A DNA stretch of 64,000 nucleotides from positions 10,788,001 through 10,852,000 of the forward strand of contig NC_083599.1 of the NCBI RefSeq assembly GCF_020882245.1. Direction: 5' to 3'. Under the pieces are notes generated by a model, which saw only the letters and a list, made by a program, of their open reading frames with translations, was not told the origin of the DNA and did no database searches. Shown one piece after another: positions 33,776 to 46,673 of this stretch. The stretch comes from Rhopalosiphum padi (lineage: Eukaryota > Arthropoda > Insecta > Hemiptera > Aphididae). Position numbers and translations under genes: made by a program. How positions within the stretch are numbered: position 1 is the stretch's first letter; every line of letters begins with the position of its first letter.

Positions 33776-36700
33776 CTGTTATATATCTTGACGACCGTCT
33801 AAAATATGTAACATATCATGTAAAAGTTGTATGACGTCGTCCGAGTAATGTTTTTAAAGTATAACAAAATAATGAATATTGTTATTTAGAGTTTAAAATG
33901 TTTAAACATGAATTTCGTCCAAAGTTGAACATAAAATGTTTATGAAAAAAATAACAGACCTGAATTGTAGGACAACTTGAAAATGATTGACTTCTTAAAA
34001 GCTACAAACCTGTATAATTAAATTTAAATTGTAAAACATAGGTTGCTCTTAAATATTTAGAATTATTAAAAAATTAATAATAATATTTCTAACTTTAATG
34101 TATTAGTAATATTGATTAAGTATAAGTATACTTTTATAATTATGGTAATTATAAACTATAATGAAATTTGTTTGTTGATTTAAATATATATATATATATA
34201 TATACATACTTATTTATAAGTATATACCTTCGAATTATGAAATTACCGTTGAAAATATAATTATATGAATGTCTTCGATATCATCATGGCGCTATTTTTA
34301 CGTGTGTTTAATCAATTTATTATTTTATTAGTAGAAAAAAACGCTTGCCAAGTCAGAGATCGGCATGTAAACTTTCTTGATTTTCAATTTTTAGAAATTT
34401 ATTAATCGTATGCATTATGTATGTATAATGTATTTTATTTTCATTTTCATTTAGTGAGATAAATCTCTGAAACCGGAGAGCAGATTTTGTTGTTTGAGGT
34501 CTTGTTAGATTCACATTGGCTAGGAGAAGTGCAGTGAGGATTTTCAAAACTTTTCTTTTATAAGTAGTTAATTCACTACAGCTTCAAAAAAATTAAAACA
34601 CATGTTATTGGGCATTTTATGTTTTTCAGCGTTATAGTGAGTTTATGATAGCGAACCAGTAGTATTAAAATATATTGAGCTGGTTAGTGCGACAAATGAC
34701 TATGACAGTGGGTGTATTTTAGAGATTAAGATCTCAATTATTGTGTAATCAGTCATAGGAATTTACGCAGTCTCGCATACCCCCCCTGGACACGCCATGG
34801 ACCTTGTATACACCAGGTATATTGGAAAAATAAAGCTTAGTATGTGAGTTCTCACATCGGTGGCGGTCAAGGTAGTCTTAAGGCCGTGGTGGCAAGGACT
34901 TAAGACCCATAAAATTTCGGACACGTGTACTAGATATTATATATACATATTAAATAGATTTAAACAACAATAATTTACAATCTGTGACTAGTTTTTTAAA
35001 ATTTTGAAAACAGAAATTTCGTCTTATATTCAGATGAACTAAATTGGTATAAATTAAGTTTTTATACTTTGTCAATAAGAAGTAAAAAAAAGGGGAAGTC
35101 ACTATACTGTATATAAGGTTACCAATAGGTGTCGTGTGTTTATCTCGTCATTGTGTAGGTCACATGACTCACATGAGACATGATAAATCATTACATGCAA
35201 AAACAATCGTAGTGGAGCGGTCTGTGAACCTATATTACTAATAGAATATTTTATCATGTATATAAATATTGCATAAGTATGCATACGTATTATATTTTAC
35301 TAATAGTAATATAGTAGGTGTTAAATTAATTTTCGCAAAAATCTACGAATTTATTATATTATTAAATACTTAAACATCATATCATATAATATTATTTAAA
35401 TTAATTTATGATAACTATATAAATCAATATCTACGTACTGTAGAATATGTGAATAAGTTCGTGGTATAAATACCTTAAAATTAATCCTAATGTTTTAAAT
35501 ACCTATTTCGCAGTGTACAATGTATGTTAAATAATAATATATATACTGACGAAATGTTTAAAGTTTCAACTGTTAATATTTTTTTTACTACATTGAAACA
35601 CGAAAAATTGTTTTTAGAAAAAATTAATTTAAATTCAGTTAAATTTCATTTAATTTGAACTTTAAAAAGCATTGACCATAGAATTTTTTAAATTTAATTA
35701 AGACAATGTATGAAGAGCGCGCAGGAAACTTGGATACATATATTGAATAAAACATTAAACTTTTTACCGAGTATATATCTAAATTTTTTATTAATATTAA
35801 AAATAAATAAACAAAAAAGTAGATAATTTAAAACGTTTATAAATAGTTCAAAAAGAGTAAAATATTTTAAAAACTATACCATGTCTAGAAACTTCTAATA
35901 TAAAATAATATGTTATGAATATTTCAAGTACCAATACTTACGGTTATTTATGTTTTAAGTTTGAACTAAAAAAAATAACTTAAAAATAATTGTTTGAGGT
36001 CGTAATTTTTTTTTTTGTATTACTAATTTAGTTTATTATTAATTTTCCTGATAATTAAGAAAAGTATAGAAAACTCCACTATGGTAATCCTCTGAGTATT
36101 ACTAGATACATTCGATTTTCTGTTAGAAACCTCCTTCAAATTGAGAAATCGGAGCAATTTTCCATTATAAAAATGGGCAAGTATAGGTATTTAGACATAT
36201 AAAATATTTTAAAATGTAAGTACATTGTATGTGTATATAAATTAAATTAAATCATACTAAAATAACAAAATAATTTATTTTAATTTTATTTAACACGTCT
36301 GCACGCTTTACTATTATAGTGAAGCATATTATTTATCGGTGTTTATTGCACAAAAAACGAAGATATTATTTGGTAATATAAGAATGATACTATAATTGCA
36401 CCTAATAAATATTCAAATATCCAGGAATCAAAAGATATTGAAAAAAATGTATTTAACACAAACTTAAAGTTAATAAAATATAACATCATATAAGCACTCT
36501 AGCGTTGTAACTTTTCATTTCACTGTAAACAATGGATATTATTTAAAATCTATTAATGTAAATATTTTATTTTCCATAAACTATTTTGATTTACAAAATA
36601 ACTATTTATAAGAAATATATTATAGTTACAATAAATGAATATTGTGCTATCTAATAATTTACAATTTTATCGACACTGAAATATTAAATACATATTACAT

Positions 36701-36964
36701 AGGTACTTTCAGTTTTAAACGAATAAGGCAATAAATATGTTAATATGTTACGTATTTATAATATTATATTATTTCAATACATTCATTCACAAGAAATTTT
36801 ATAAATTAAATTAAAAATGTATTTCATGAATAATATTATGAAATGTGGATACTTTATTAGTTTATTATAATGTGATATGTATATAAAATAAATAATAATA
36901 ATTACAGTATATGTACATGTATACATATTACATACTCATTTTTCCTTTTATACTCGTATTGTAG
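33776..36964. other. AT-rich non-coding stretch
   Basis: An (AT)n tract occupies 34184-34204. A GC-richer patch at about 34775-34925 is listed separately. Small open segments at 34353-34547 and 35102-35284 (minus) show no recognisable domain. Just before 36965 lies a pyrimidine-rich tract ending TTGTAG, a good plus-strand acceptor. Confidence 0.45.
34775..34925. other. GC-richer insert, unclassified repeat-like segment
   Basis: The composition jumps within about 150 bp (CTCGCATACCCCCCCTGGAC, then GGTGGCGGTCAAGGTAGTC and GGCCGTGGTGGCAAGGACTT). Plus-strand frames give WTRHGPCIHQVYWKNKA followed by a stop and then HRWRSR, which could be the tail of an old mobile-element protein. The family is not recognised. 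Confidence 0.25.
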
Positions 36965-37093
36965 ATTACAATGCTGAAGAAATTAATCATTGACACACAA
37001 ATGCAGACGAACGTCGTATTAAATAATCTGAATGTATTGTTGGATGAAGAATATCGGGAAAAAAAATCGAAAATAAAATACAATACAAAATAA
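36965..37093 (+). CDS. candidate terminal coding exon, unknown gene
   Basis: After a strong acceptor (pyrimidine tract then TTGTAG), one frame reads I-T-MLKKLIIDTQMQTNVVLN, then NLNVLLDEEYREKKSKIKYN and TK before TAA at 37091. The translation is charged, amphipathic and coiled-coil-like, unlike the surrounding AT noise, and an AAATAAAT polyadenylation-type signal follows within 15 bases. No upstream partner exon was found in the preceding 3 kb. It could be the last exon of a gene with a long intron, or a relic. Confidence 0.3.
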   Translation: MTMLKKLIIDTQMQTNVVLNNLNVLLDEEYREKKSKIKYNTK

Positions 37094-39136
37094 TTAAATA
37101 AATATTATGTAATTTTTACCTAATAGATACATTTATATAGTATGAATTATTAGAATAAAAAATATGCAATTGAATAGGTATCTAAGTTGGTTTTTAGTTA
37201 AAACTTTTACAAATAGGTACCAATGAAATAATAACGAATAAATTGGTTCACACTGAATACAAATTAAAAGGTTATTTGAGTTCTACAATAAATAAGTTCT
37301 GACCTCTGCGCAGTTACAATAATCAGTAGGTAATATCACAAAAACAATATAAACCAAAAATAAAAACATAATGCGGTTATATACTACGATTATATAACTA
37401 ATAGGTATAATAGATAGATATATGAACAACATAAATTTATTCACATTTTTACCGGAACTATAAACTCAATTTAAGGTAGAATATTAAAATAGCTTTTTTA
37501 TAGGTAAATACAATTTTAAATTTTAAGCTATACAAAGAATGTATTGATTTAATGCTTGTTATTTGTGTGTGTGTCTATGTCTATAGGCATTACATGATAA
37601 ATAGAAAAAAATTCCGATCTTTTACTTATTAATGATGGTTTTTGATAGAAAATTAGATCTAGACATCGAGTTAGTACCTAATTTCGAGAGGTCAAAATTT
37701 CACCATAGGTTTGTTAGAATTTTAAGCATGATGCAATTTTCATAATATTTTGATACTTTTTGAGTTATTACGGATATAAAGTTTGACATCTCAATTTTGT
37801 AAATATTTATTTCTGTATATTTTCATGAAATTTGAATTTAAGCTTCTTTATAAGTGTTTATTATAACTACTTAAAAATATTATACACCGGTAACCGATTT
37901 AGTTTCATAAGTACCTATTTGATATTCAAATGTTGTCAAAATATAAATGACTTACTCAATACCTTGTGTAGTTGTGTCTAAATAAAGGATTTGTTTATCA
38001 AACTATCATAAATAGACGAATACATTACACTTATATAAAAGGCTAATTCTCCAAAATCTAAAGCAATACCATACAATCCAAGATCAACAGTCTTAGAAAT
38101 GTAGTCCATCTAGCTATAATTAGTAAATATATGAAGATGTTATATGTCTATAAAACAAAATTAGGTGGTGGGTGTCTATACAAAAATGTATAATTTCGCA
38201 ACATGATTAAAAATGAACTTCGGCGCCACTGATAGTTGAGACTTAAAAATGTAATGCAAGATTCCTCATAACTCACATAATATCTACTTATGTGTCATAA
38301 AGTATTAAAGTAATGTAACCAAATAAAATAAAAAATTAATAAACTTGATTTTCTTTTAAAACTTTTGAATTTGTTTATAGATAATTCGAAATTTAAACAA
38401 TCAATAATGATTTTATTTATTTTATTGTAATTTAAAAATAATTTTGGTGGGGATTTAAAACCTTTATTTATTGTTTATTTACAGTTTATCCAATATTACT
38501 AAAAAATAGTAAAATAGTTTTTAATAGTAAAATAAATTATTCTGATAATTTATAGCAATATGTCAATATATTTTTATGATAATAATAAATTAAACTCTAA
38601 ATATAACTTACTGTACAACAAAATGGTTATCTACTTTTTCTTTTTTTAATTTTTATACTCGTGCCTTATAAACAATTTAATAATTATTCCTAAAATACAA
38701 TTTACTTGAAACTTTTTTTGTATTATAATTAGGTATTTAGAACTGTTTGATGCATGAATTATTCATGATACTTAAAAACATTATGTATGATCCGTTTTAT
38801 TTTCCGTTATACTTGTAGAGTTATAACACTCCCAACTACTTCTATGTATATATTTGGATAAGTATTGATATTTTGATCAATTGCAACGACTTGCATGATG
38901 ACTTGCATGGTTTGTCGGTAAATTTTTTAAAAATTGTTTAAAAATAATAGACTGTGTGGGCGTAGTATTTATCCGTTAGTTTGTGATTTATGGGTAATTG
39001 ATTATTAATAACTCACATATTGATGTTTTAAGAAATACAATATACTAAATTAATAGCTTATAAGCTTGCATTCACTTGTGCGAACTTAATTTCAAACGTA
39101 GGGCGAAAGGCTAAACGAATCCGGAATCATGTATGA
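37094..39136. other. AT-rich non-coding stretch
   Basis: No gene was recognised. GACTTAAAAATGTAATGCAAGATTCCTCATAA near 38241 (shortened: AATGCAAGATTCCTCATAA) is a fragment of the 29.9-33.2 kb repeat family. GGCGCCACTG at about 38222 resembles a solitary hAT-type right end. Confidence 0.45.
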
Positions 39137-39476
39137 CAGGGATGAGTAACTCAATGCTAATAGAGGGTTAAATTTTTTGAAAGTTAAAATCTAGCGGGCT
39201 AATGAACAAATAAAGTAAAAATAAAGGTCAATACATTTTACAATTAATATTTATGCATATTTATTTATAAATAATAGTTTATAAATGATGTATTATTCAA
39301 ATGTATTTATTATTGTTCTATTGGGATCCAAGCCCGTTAATATATAAATGAAATAAAAATAAAATAAAATACTGAAAAATCCTAACATTTTATATTTTTA
39401 TAAAGTAATTTAAAATGTAGCAGTGTAGTACGGACTAGTTAAAAATGATACGCGGGACGCCAATTGCCCATCCCTG
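39137..39476. mobile_element. short hAT-like non-autonomous element, 340 bp
   Basis: The left end CAGGGATGAGTAACT and the reverse complement of the right end CAGGGATGGGCAATT match at 12 of 15 positions. This fits hAT-type ends, and both halves carry GCGGG motifs near the ends. The flanking 8-mers (ATGTATGA and GTATATGG) do not match well, so the target duplication is decayed. The interior is AT-rich and non-coding. Confidence 0.55.
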
Positions 39477-40616
39477 GTATATGGGATTCTTATGCTTTAG
39501 AATTAAATCAAGCGCATTACTGTTTAACTAAAAAAAAAAATGGAAAAGAACTATTAAGTCTATTGTATTATCTATATTACCTGTTCAGACGCTGTTCTCC
39601 ACACTGAATCTATATTCGTCCTTCATCTTAAAAAATTGGAATAAAATAGTTAAGTAAATGTTTATTCTTTTGGTTCGTGTGCAATAACACAATATCTATT
39701 ATCTTATGTAACCCGACTAGGATTTTGGTACATACATAGTAAATACCAGAATATATAGATAAATTATGCATATAGTTGAAAAAGTTTAGAATGTTTGAGC
39801 TAACTAAAATTATAAAATATTATGTAGAATTTTGTAATAATATACAAAAAGAATACGGTAGGAGATGCCAAACTGCTAACCGCTCATATTTTTGATTTTA
39901 CTAAAAAAAATTATCAAATGAATAGACTTATAATATTTATAATTTATTTTGTCTTGCCAATATAAGAATAATTATTTTCTCACACGCACATTTAGGGTAC
40001 GGTTGTATGGAGGTCGGAGGCAACATTCGACAAAAAGTAGTAGGTACACTCGTCAATAATACGAGTGTCAGCCAATATCAAATATTTCACAACTAAATTC
40101 AATTTTTAAAAATGTACCTACATAAATATACAAGGACAATGACGTCAGTGCGTCACATCATAACTATATTTTTGTCCCTGGACAACGAAATTTTCTGGCG
40201 ACGACGAACAATGCTGACGTAACGGGAATGCTAGTCGTAATAATTTATATACCGTTTTCTATGAAAAGCCTTATCGTCATAAACTCATAACAGATCGACT
40301 TTTCAAAAACAAAAACTATATCATATTAAAACCAACGATTCGACTACAACCTTATGAACCGTTCATTAGCTATCATAATTCACATAAAAAATCGTATGAC
40401 AGTCAACATCAGTTAAACTATTAATAAGACAAGTTACGACTTGCGAGTAACGGAGTATATTATATTGCATAACTTATACCTACTTGGGATTATATCTTTG
40501 CTTTGGGTATTTATAATTAGATATATTTTGTTAAATATTGAGAACGCATTGTAGTTGAGATTTCTGCAGTTATTAATTATTAAACGTTTTTTAAGTAAAT
40601 AATCGCTACTTACTGA
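39477..40616. other. AT-rich stretch upstream of the hAT element
   Basis: A cluster of CRE-like sites lies at 40140-40220 (perfect TGACGTCA at 40140-40147, then TGCGTCA and GCTGACGTAAC). No coding segment was seen. The TSD copy ATAGGTAC of the hAT element follows at 40617-40624. Confidence 0.4.
40140..40147. promoter_or_regulatory. perfect CRE-like palindrome TGACGTCA
   Basis: The full cAMP-response-element consensus is present. Related half-sites (TGCGTCAC just after, GCTGACGTAA about 65 bp later) follow within 80 bp. Such sites bind CREB/ATF-type bZIP factors in animals. No gene start is visible next to it, so a function is unproven. Confidence 0.3.
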
Positions 40617-40624
40617 ATAGGTAC

Positions 40625-43600
40625 CAGGGGCGTATACAAGGGGGGGGGCGATAGGGGCGATCGCCCCCCCCTGGACATTGTTGAATGTGTTTCATGTATA
40701 GGTGCTTACATATTTTATTATAATATTATATTACAAAAATTAAAAATACAGTGCATATTTTTTTTTTTCATATTTTTTTTTTTTTTTTTGGAAATGGATA
40801 ATAGTTATCAAAAACCTGTTATCAATTAATAAAACATCTATAACCAATTATGGCTGTAGATAAGACTGATAAGAGTCAAAAGATTATAGATATATTGGCT
40901 GTAATCACAGATATATACAATAATTATTATTGTTGTTGTATCTGTGGCAGTGTGGAGCTATTATAATTGTGATCGTCTACAACTTACAAGATTATGTTAT
41001 TTTTTTTTTTTTTAATACTATAATCAAATTTATTTTAGTTCACGTACGACAGACGACAGTACCACACTGTAGCAGGTTAGTTTATTACTATGGATTCTAT
41101 GAAGCGTAAACAGCCTTCTCTCTTAAATTATTTTCCAAACAAAAAAATATCGTCAACAGAGGTAAGTGATTCAAATGAGCCAGTAAATGTTTCCCAAACA
41201 GCAATACCACGAGCAATACCACAACTCAATGTAATTTGTGATGATAATAAACAAAATAATATAACATCAGATTTAGTTTTCGATAATGATATTGGTAATT
41301 TTATTGGTAAAAAACTTGACGACCACACAAAATGTAGACTGTTGGAAAACCCTTGGAAACCACTGAAAAACTTTGAGTATCCATTCTCCATTCACAAAAA
41401 AAAAGGAAAAGAGGAAAAACGTTTTTTAAGAAATAATCATTTTGACCAATATCCGTGGCTAATATATTCTGTATCAAAATCTGGCTGTTTCTGCAAATAT
41501 TGTACACTTTTTTTAACTCACAATAAAGGTGGAAAACAAAATACTGAAGAATTGAAAAAACTTGTAACATTACCACTCAACCAATATTCAAAATTACTTG
41601 GTAAGGATGGATATTTAGAAAAACATAATCAAAATCATTACCATCAGGATGCAATTTTAAAATCAAGTGACTTTTTAAAAACTTACAACTCACCTAATAA
41701 GCAGGTTAATAATATTCTAAACAGTGAACGTTTAAGACAAGTTCAAGAAAACAGAAACCGGTTAAAACCTATAATAGAAACTATAATTTTTTTGGGACGC
41801 CAAAATATACCTTTCAGAGGGCACCGTGACTCAGGACAAATAATATTTCATGATAATGAAGACTCTAAAAATTTAACTGATCCAACTTATTCTATTGTGA
41901 AGAATGAAGGTAATTTTCGCGAACTTTTGAAATACCGTGTTATGTCTGGTGATACAAAATTGAAAAATGACTTGCTTAATTTTAATTCAAAAGCTAGTTA
42001 TATTTCTCCAATCATCCAAGAAGATCTGATTAAATGTTGTAAGGAAGAAATACTGTCGTTTATATTAGATGAAGTAAATACAAATCAATTTTACAGTATT
42101 ATCTTTGATGAAACGACCGATGTGTCTCATATATCACAAATGAGTTTAACTTTAAGGTACATTGATAAGAAAAATAACATTTATGAACGTTTCGTTGGTT
42201 TTATCAATTGCCATGATACATTTAATAGAAACCAGACTGCCATTCCAAATAATGATTTGTCAGATACATTGATTGATGACCATTTATCTAAAGAACCGAA
42301 GCTAACAGGTGAATACATTATTTATTTAATTGTATTATTTTAATTAAAAATTTAATTTACCTTGATTTTTTCAGGAAATGTACTTGGAAATATAGTAGTA
42401 TCAGAGTTAAAAGAAATGTCACTTAACCTTAAAAACTGTATAGGAATTGGCACGGATGGTTGTTCTGTAATGACATCAGTGTTAAGAGGAGCTGTGCAAG
42501 AAGTCCAGAAAAGCTGTCCAAATGCTATATACAGCCCTTGCACTAATCATGCTCTAAACTTATCAATTTCTAAATCTTCGAAAGTCCAAATCGTTAGAAA
42601 TACTATGGGAATTCTCCAAGAAACCATTTCATTTTTTCATTTATCTTCCAAAAGGAATTTCATCTTGAAAAATTACCTTAAAAGTTCCAAAAGTTCTAAG
42701 ACATCATTAACCAGTTTGTGTGTTACACGTTGGGTAGAACGTCACACTAGTATAATAGACTTTGAAACCAACATGTCAGAAATTATAGAAAGTCTAACAC
42801 ATATATCTCAATTCACAGATCAAGTATCATCATCTAAAGCTAACTCATTACTCCTGAGTTTGTGCAATTGTGAATTTATTATAACATTGTATATATTATC
42901 AAATATCCTCAGTATTACACTACCAGCCAGTAAAATGTTACAAGGAGTTAATTTAGATGTAAGTGCTGCTTCCAGCTGTATTACCAGTATAGTACAAAAT
43001 TTAGAAGATAAAAGATTAAATGCTGAAGAATATTTTAGTGAAATATTTCTTGAAGCTAAAACTAAAATGATTGACTTAGACATTGAAGTCAAGTTACCAA
43101 GATTAACAAAAATTCAAAATAAAAGGGCCAATACTCCTGCAAATACACCAGAGGAATATTACCGGAGAGTTGTGTACATTCCCCTAATTGACAATATTTT
43201 AGAAGACTTGAGATCAAGATTCCTAAATAAAAAAACAACAGCTATTTTTCAGTTGATTGAATTTATTCCAGCTAACATAATCAACAAGTCTTCACTCGAT
43301 GTCAAAAAAATGATTGATACAGTAATTGGACATTTTATATTTTTGGATATAAACATTAACATTTTAAAAGGAGAAGTTGATTTATGGAAATCAAATTGGA
43401 TTTCCAGGAAAAATGAAGGTAAATACTAATTTATTAAATACAATTTGCATATTGATTGGTAAAAATCACATATTTTTTATTTAAAATTATTTTAAGGTCT
43501 TAAAATACCAGAAGATGTATTAGAATCTATTGATGAATGTCATCCAGTCATGTTTCCTACAATTAGACAGGTTTTAGTAGTATTAGCAACATTACCAGTA

Positions 43601-44550
43601 AGTATCGCATCAGCAGAACGCAGCTTCTCTACTTTAAGGAGGTATGCATGTATATTTTGCTTTTCTTTAAGTTAGAAGAAAATAATTTTGGTAAAAAGTA
43701 GGGCTTAGAACTTATGTGGTTTAAAATATACTAAATATACATGCATTTATGCACTCTAAAGAGTACAAAATATATACATATAGTATGAGCAAAATCAGTT
43801 TAGATTTTTTTTACTACTAGTTATTATTTATGACATAACTTAACTATAGTTAAAAATGCTATCATATTTATTTAATTTCCGCTATTTAGTATTACTTTAC
43901 TTAAATAGTCTGATTTAGATATTTAATTGATTTATTTATTTAATTCTGTGATTATTTTTATAAATTTGTCCTTTTTTGCTTTGCATTAATCATAACTCCT
44001 TTGGCTTTTGGCTGTTTGCTTATTGCTTAATGCTTTCTGAAATATGTTGCACCAGGTTAAAAACATGGCTGAGAAGCCAAATGTCCCAGAAAAGGTTGAC
44101 AGGTTTGGCTTTAATGAACATACATAGAAATATTGATATTGACATATCAAAAGTTATTGAACGATTTTCAAAGACAAAAAGGAAATTGGATTTTGTTATT
44201 TAATATTATTTTATTATTAATTATTATATATTTAATAAAACTATTATTATATTATGTGGTTATTATAATATGCTTTTATATTTATATGTACCTATGTCCT
44301 ATGTCAAGTTATTTTATTTGGTATTTTGGTATACTGTTGATGTTGTTTACAATAATTAATGTTATGGGTTATGAAAGTGGGTAGAAATCAATTATTGAAG
44401 TTTAAGCAAGCGAAACGATCGAACAATTTTGATCCGCCAATTTATTAATAATCTGTACACTGTCGTTTATGTACAAATTTTTTTATAAGAATCTATGATT
44501 TGAATTCAAATTTCGCCCCCCCCCTGGAAGAAGAGCTGAATACGCCCCTG
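40625..44550 (+). mobile_element. complete autonomous hAT transposon, 3926 bp
   Basis: The left end CAGGGGCGTATACA (40625-40638) and right end TGAATACGCCCCTG (44537-44550) are inverted repeats with 13 of 14 matches. The element is flanked by a perfect 8-bp duplication ATAGGTAC (40617-40624 and 44551-44558). Inside the left end a 12-bp perfect G/C stem (40641-40652 with 40660-40671) follows the TIR, and a CGCCCCCCCCCTGGA block lies just inside the right end. The element carries one intact four-exon transposase gene. Unbroken coding capacity and a perfect duplication argue for recent insertion. Confidence 0.93.
41090..44203 (+). CDS. hAT transposase (TTF/ZMYM-like), four exons, 851 aa
   Basis: Exons are 41090-42308, 42375-43418, 43497-43641 and 44056-44203. 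All introns are GT-AG (66, 78 and 414 bp) and all joins keep the frame. It would cut and paste the host element by a DDE mechanism in the nucleus. Visible parts: an N-terminal QPSLLNYF motif (residues 8-15), a TTF-type zinc finger (CFCKYC, C133-C138, with H179/H183), first catalytic Asp in IIFDETTD (D340), second in GIGTDG (D434), the hAT CxxH motif CTNH (462-465), TRW (525-526), and the C-terminal dimerisation region with the catalytic Glu in SAERSFSTLRR (E795), followed by LKTWLRSQMSQKRLTGLALM. No stop or frameshift. AATAAA lies at 44234-44239. The start is the first ATG of the long frame, preceded by AT-rich leader. Domesticated relatives exist in animals, but TIRs and TSD show this copy is a transposon gene. 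Confidence 0.92.
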
Positions 44551-44558
44551 ATAGGTAC

Positions 44559-46046
44559 AAGGGTACAACAAAAAGCAGGAAACTAAATTTTCAAATAAAT
44601 GAACTTTTGACGCTTTTTTGACAATACTTTATCGTGACATGAAATATGCTTAAAAAGAAAATACTGAAATAAAATAACCACAGTAAGTTCATTTTAAACA
44701 GGTATTAATATAATATTATGAGTTATAGTATTAAACTTACTGTAAATGTAGAGTCCTACAATAGTCATATGTGCCATATAAAATTGAATTTTCTGACAGT
44801 GTTGACATTTAGTTTACCGTTCTGAAAATTGTAAAGTTGGTATTTAATATCTTTACACCACTGTATATTACCAGATACTAAATATCATCAGTTTGTATCG
44901 ATTTATTTGATACTTGTAAATAGTTGTAAAGATTTAAATCCAAAACCAAGACTTCCAAAAAATACTAAATTCGCGTGTTTATCATCGATAGATTAAATAT
45001 TATTATTTAATATCCACCCTCGGTAAAAAGTTCTCCCTCATCAGCGCTCTTTCAGCTAATAATGTAAGTTTAATTATACATACGATTAATTTTATACTCC
45101 AATCTGACCTCCAAATTTAGTAGTGTGAACTTTACCTTACTATATATGTATATATATATATGTTTGTTTTAAAATGATATGTACCCAGTAATTGTCGAGA
45201 TATAATAATATTCTTGTTAAAATCTCAATAAATAATAAAAAAAATAAATTATCTATTATAATATAATACAAAAGAAATTTAGCAAATTATATAATTCTAA
45301 GTTCCTTGAAAAGTTTTAATTTATACGACCTATTTTTTTTTATCTACATAAGTACCTACCTATTAATTAACAGTCATTAATTTTGTATGATTAATTTTTA
45401 ATTATAATATGTTTGCTTTTATTTCTTTTTTTTTTTTGTTGAAATTATATTAAGCTCGTATCGGGTACCTATATTCAATAAAAAAATATAAATTACCTTT
45501 AAAAAAAATTAAAAATTATTACATTATTTTTCATTATTACATTTATTTTATTTAACTATTATAATTCATTCTAATAGTAATGGGAGAACGATTTATTAAT
45601 TTTATACAAATTAATATAAACTTATATTAGTTTATAATTTATAAAATTACTGTAAAACTGTGAAAGTATAGTACCTATTGGCTATTTTATAGATTTTGAA
45701 TGGAGCCATGCTTTACAATGATTTATGCTACTTTTATTAATTGTTCAACACGTTTTTGAGCAGTAAAAATTTAAAATACTTTAATAGTTCTGTAAGTTAA
45801 TAGCTTGAATAATTTTTTTTTTTTGTACAATCTGTATAAAATTTTTTTACAATAAGCACAATAGATGGTTGAATATTTAGTATAACGTTTATTCATAATT
45901 TGTACTTAAAGCAATTTAATAATATCAATAATATACTTATTATGATCATAATTTTTTCAATGAGTACCATTTATCATAACTTTTAATATTATAAATTATT
46001 GTTACTACTTGTATTATATTTGTTCTATCTTAGCTACAACTTATTA
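44559..46046. other. AT-rich non-coding stretch
   Basis: Holds a fragment of the dispersed repeat at 45684-45740 and the TSD ACTTATTA of the next element at 46039-46046. No gene was recognised. Confidence 0.45.
45684..45740 (+). repeat. fragment of dispersed repeat family
   Basis: ATAGATTTTGAATGGAGCCA followed by CTTTACAATGATTTATG matches the order of motifs at 31919-31972 (TTAGATTCTGAATGGAGCGA, then TTTACAATGATGTGTG), so it is a further decayed copy. Confidence 0.4.
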
Positions 46047-46673
46047 CAGAGCTTGCGCTAAAGAAATATTAGAGCTACACAACCTGTTTGTTTTTCAAAA
46101 GTGAAACAATTTGATGCTCGCTTCACTCGCGTATAATACATAACACATACTGACATATGACATATTATCATAAAATATTATGTAATATATTAAACATCAT
46201 AATGTATAAATATTGTCAGTTTAAATAACAAAATTCCTTAAATTATATATTTTGATTAACAACAATTAATATTAATCTAATTTTAAAATGTTTTTTTCTT
46301 TTTTATGACAACCTATTCATCAATAACACTATTTTCTATATGGTGATGGTTATTAATTTGAGCATAATCACAATATTTGGCGGTATAACGCAATGTTCAT
46401 AACCACGATTTATCTTAAAGATCGTCGATTTAATCTCTTGATATTCATAGATAAATTATCAATGTTTCAATCATAATTTCTAATAAATTCGGAAAACAAA
46501 ATAATGTCAAATTATATAATCTATGTTATAAGCTCATAGATATATAGAATTAATTATTAAAAATTAAAAACATATTATTTTTTATGAACTGCACAACATT
46601 TAAATTAGAACTACACATTTCAATTTAGAACTACGCACATTTTATGCACAACTGCACGTTAGCGCAAGCTCTG
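46047..46673. mobile_element. non-autonomous hAT element, 627 bp, perfect TIR and TSD
   Basis: The ends CAGAGCTTGCGCTAA and TTAGCGCAAGCTCTG are perfect 15-bp inverted repeats. The element is flanked by ACTTATTA on both sides (46039-46046 and 46674-46681), a perfect 8-bp duplication. Subterminal 'AGAACTACNCA' motifs (AGAGCTACACA on the left; AGAACTACACA and AGAACTACGCA on the right) recur. There is no transposase gene, so mobilisation in trans is implied. The intact ends suggest a fairly recent insertion. Confidence 0.88.

Noticed and set aside
42352..43092. Minus-strand open frames inside the transposase gene
   Set aside because: Antisense shadows of the hAT transposase exons.
44133..44384. 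Plus-strand open frame of 83 codons after the transposase
   Set aside because: Overlaps the last transposase exon in another frame and continues into AT-rich 3' sequence; hydrophobic by composition only.
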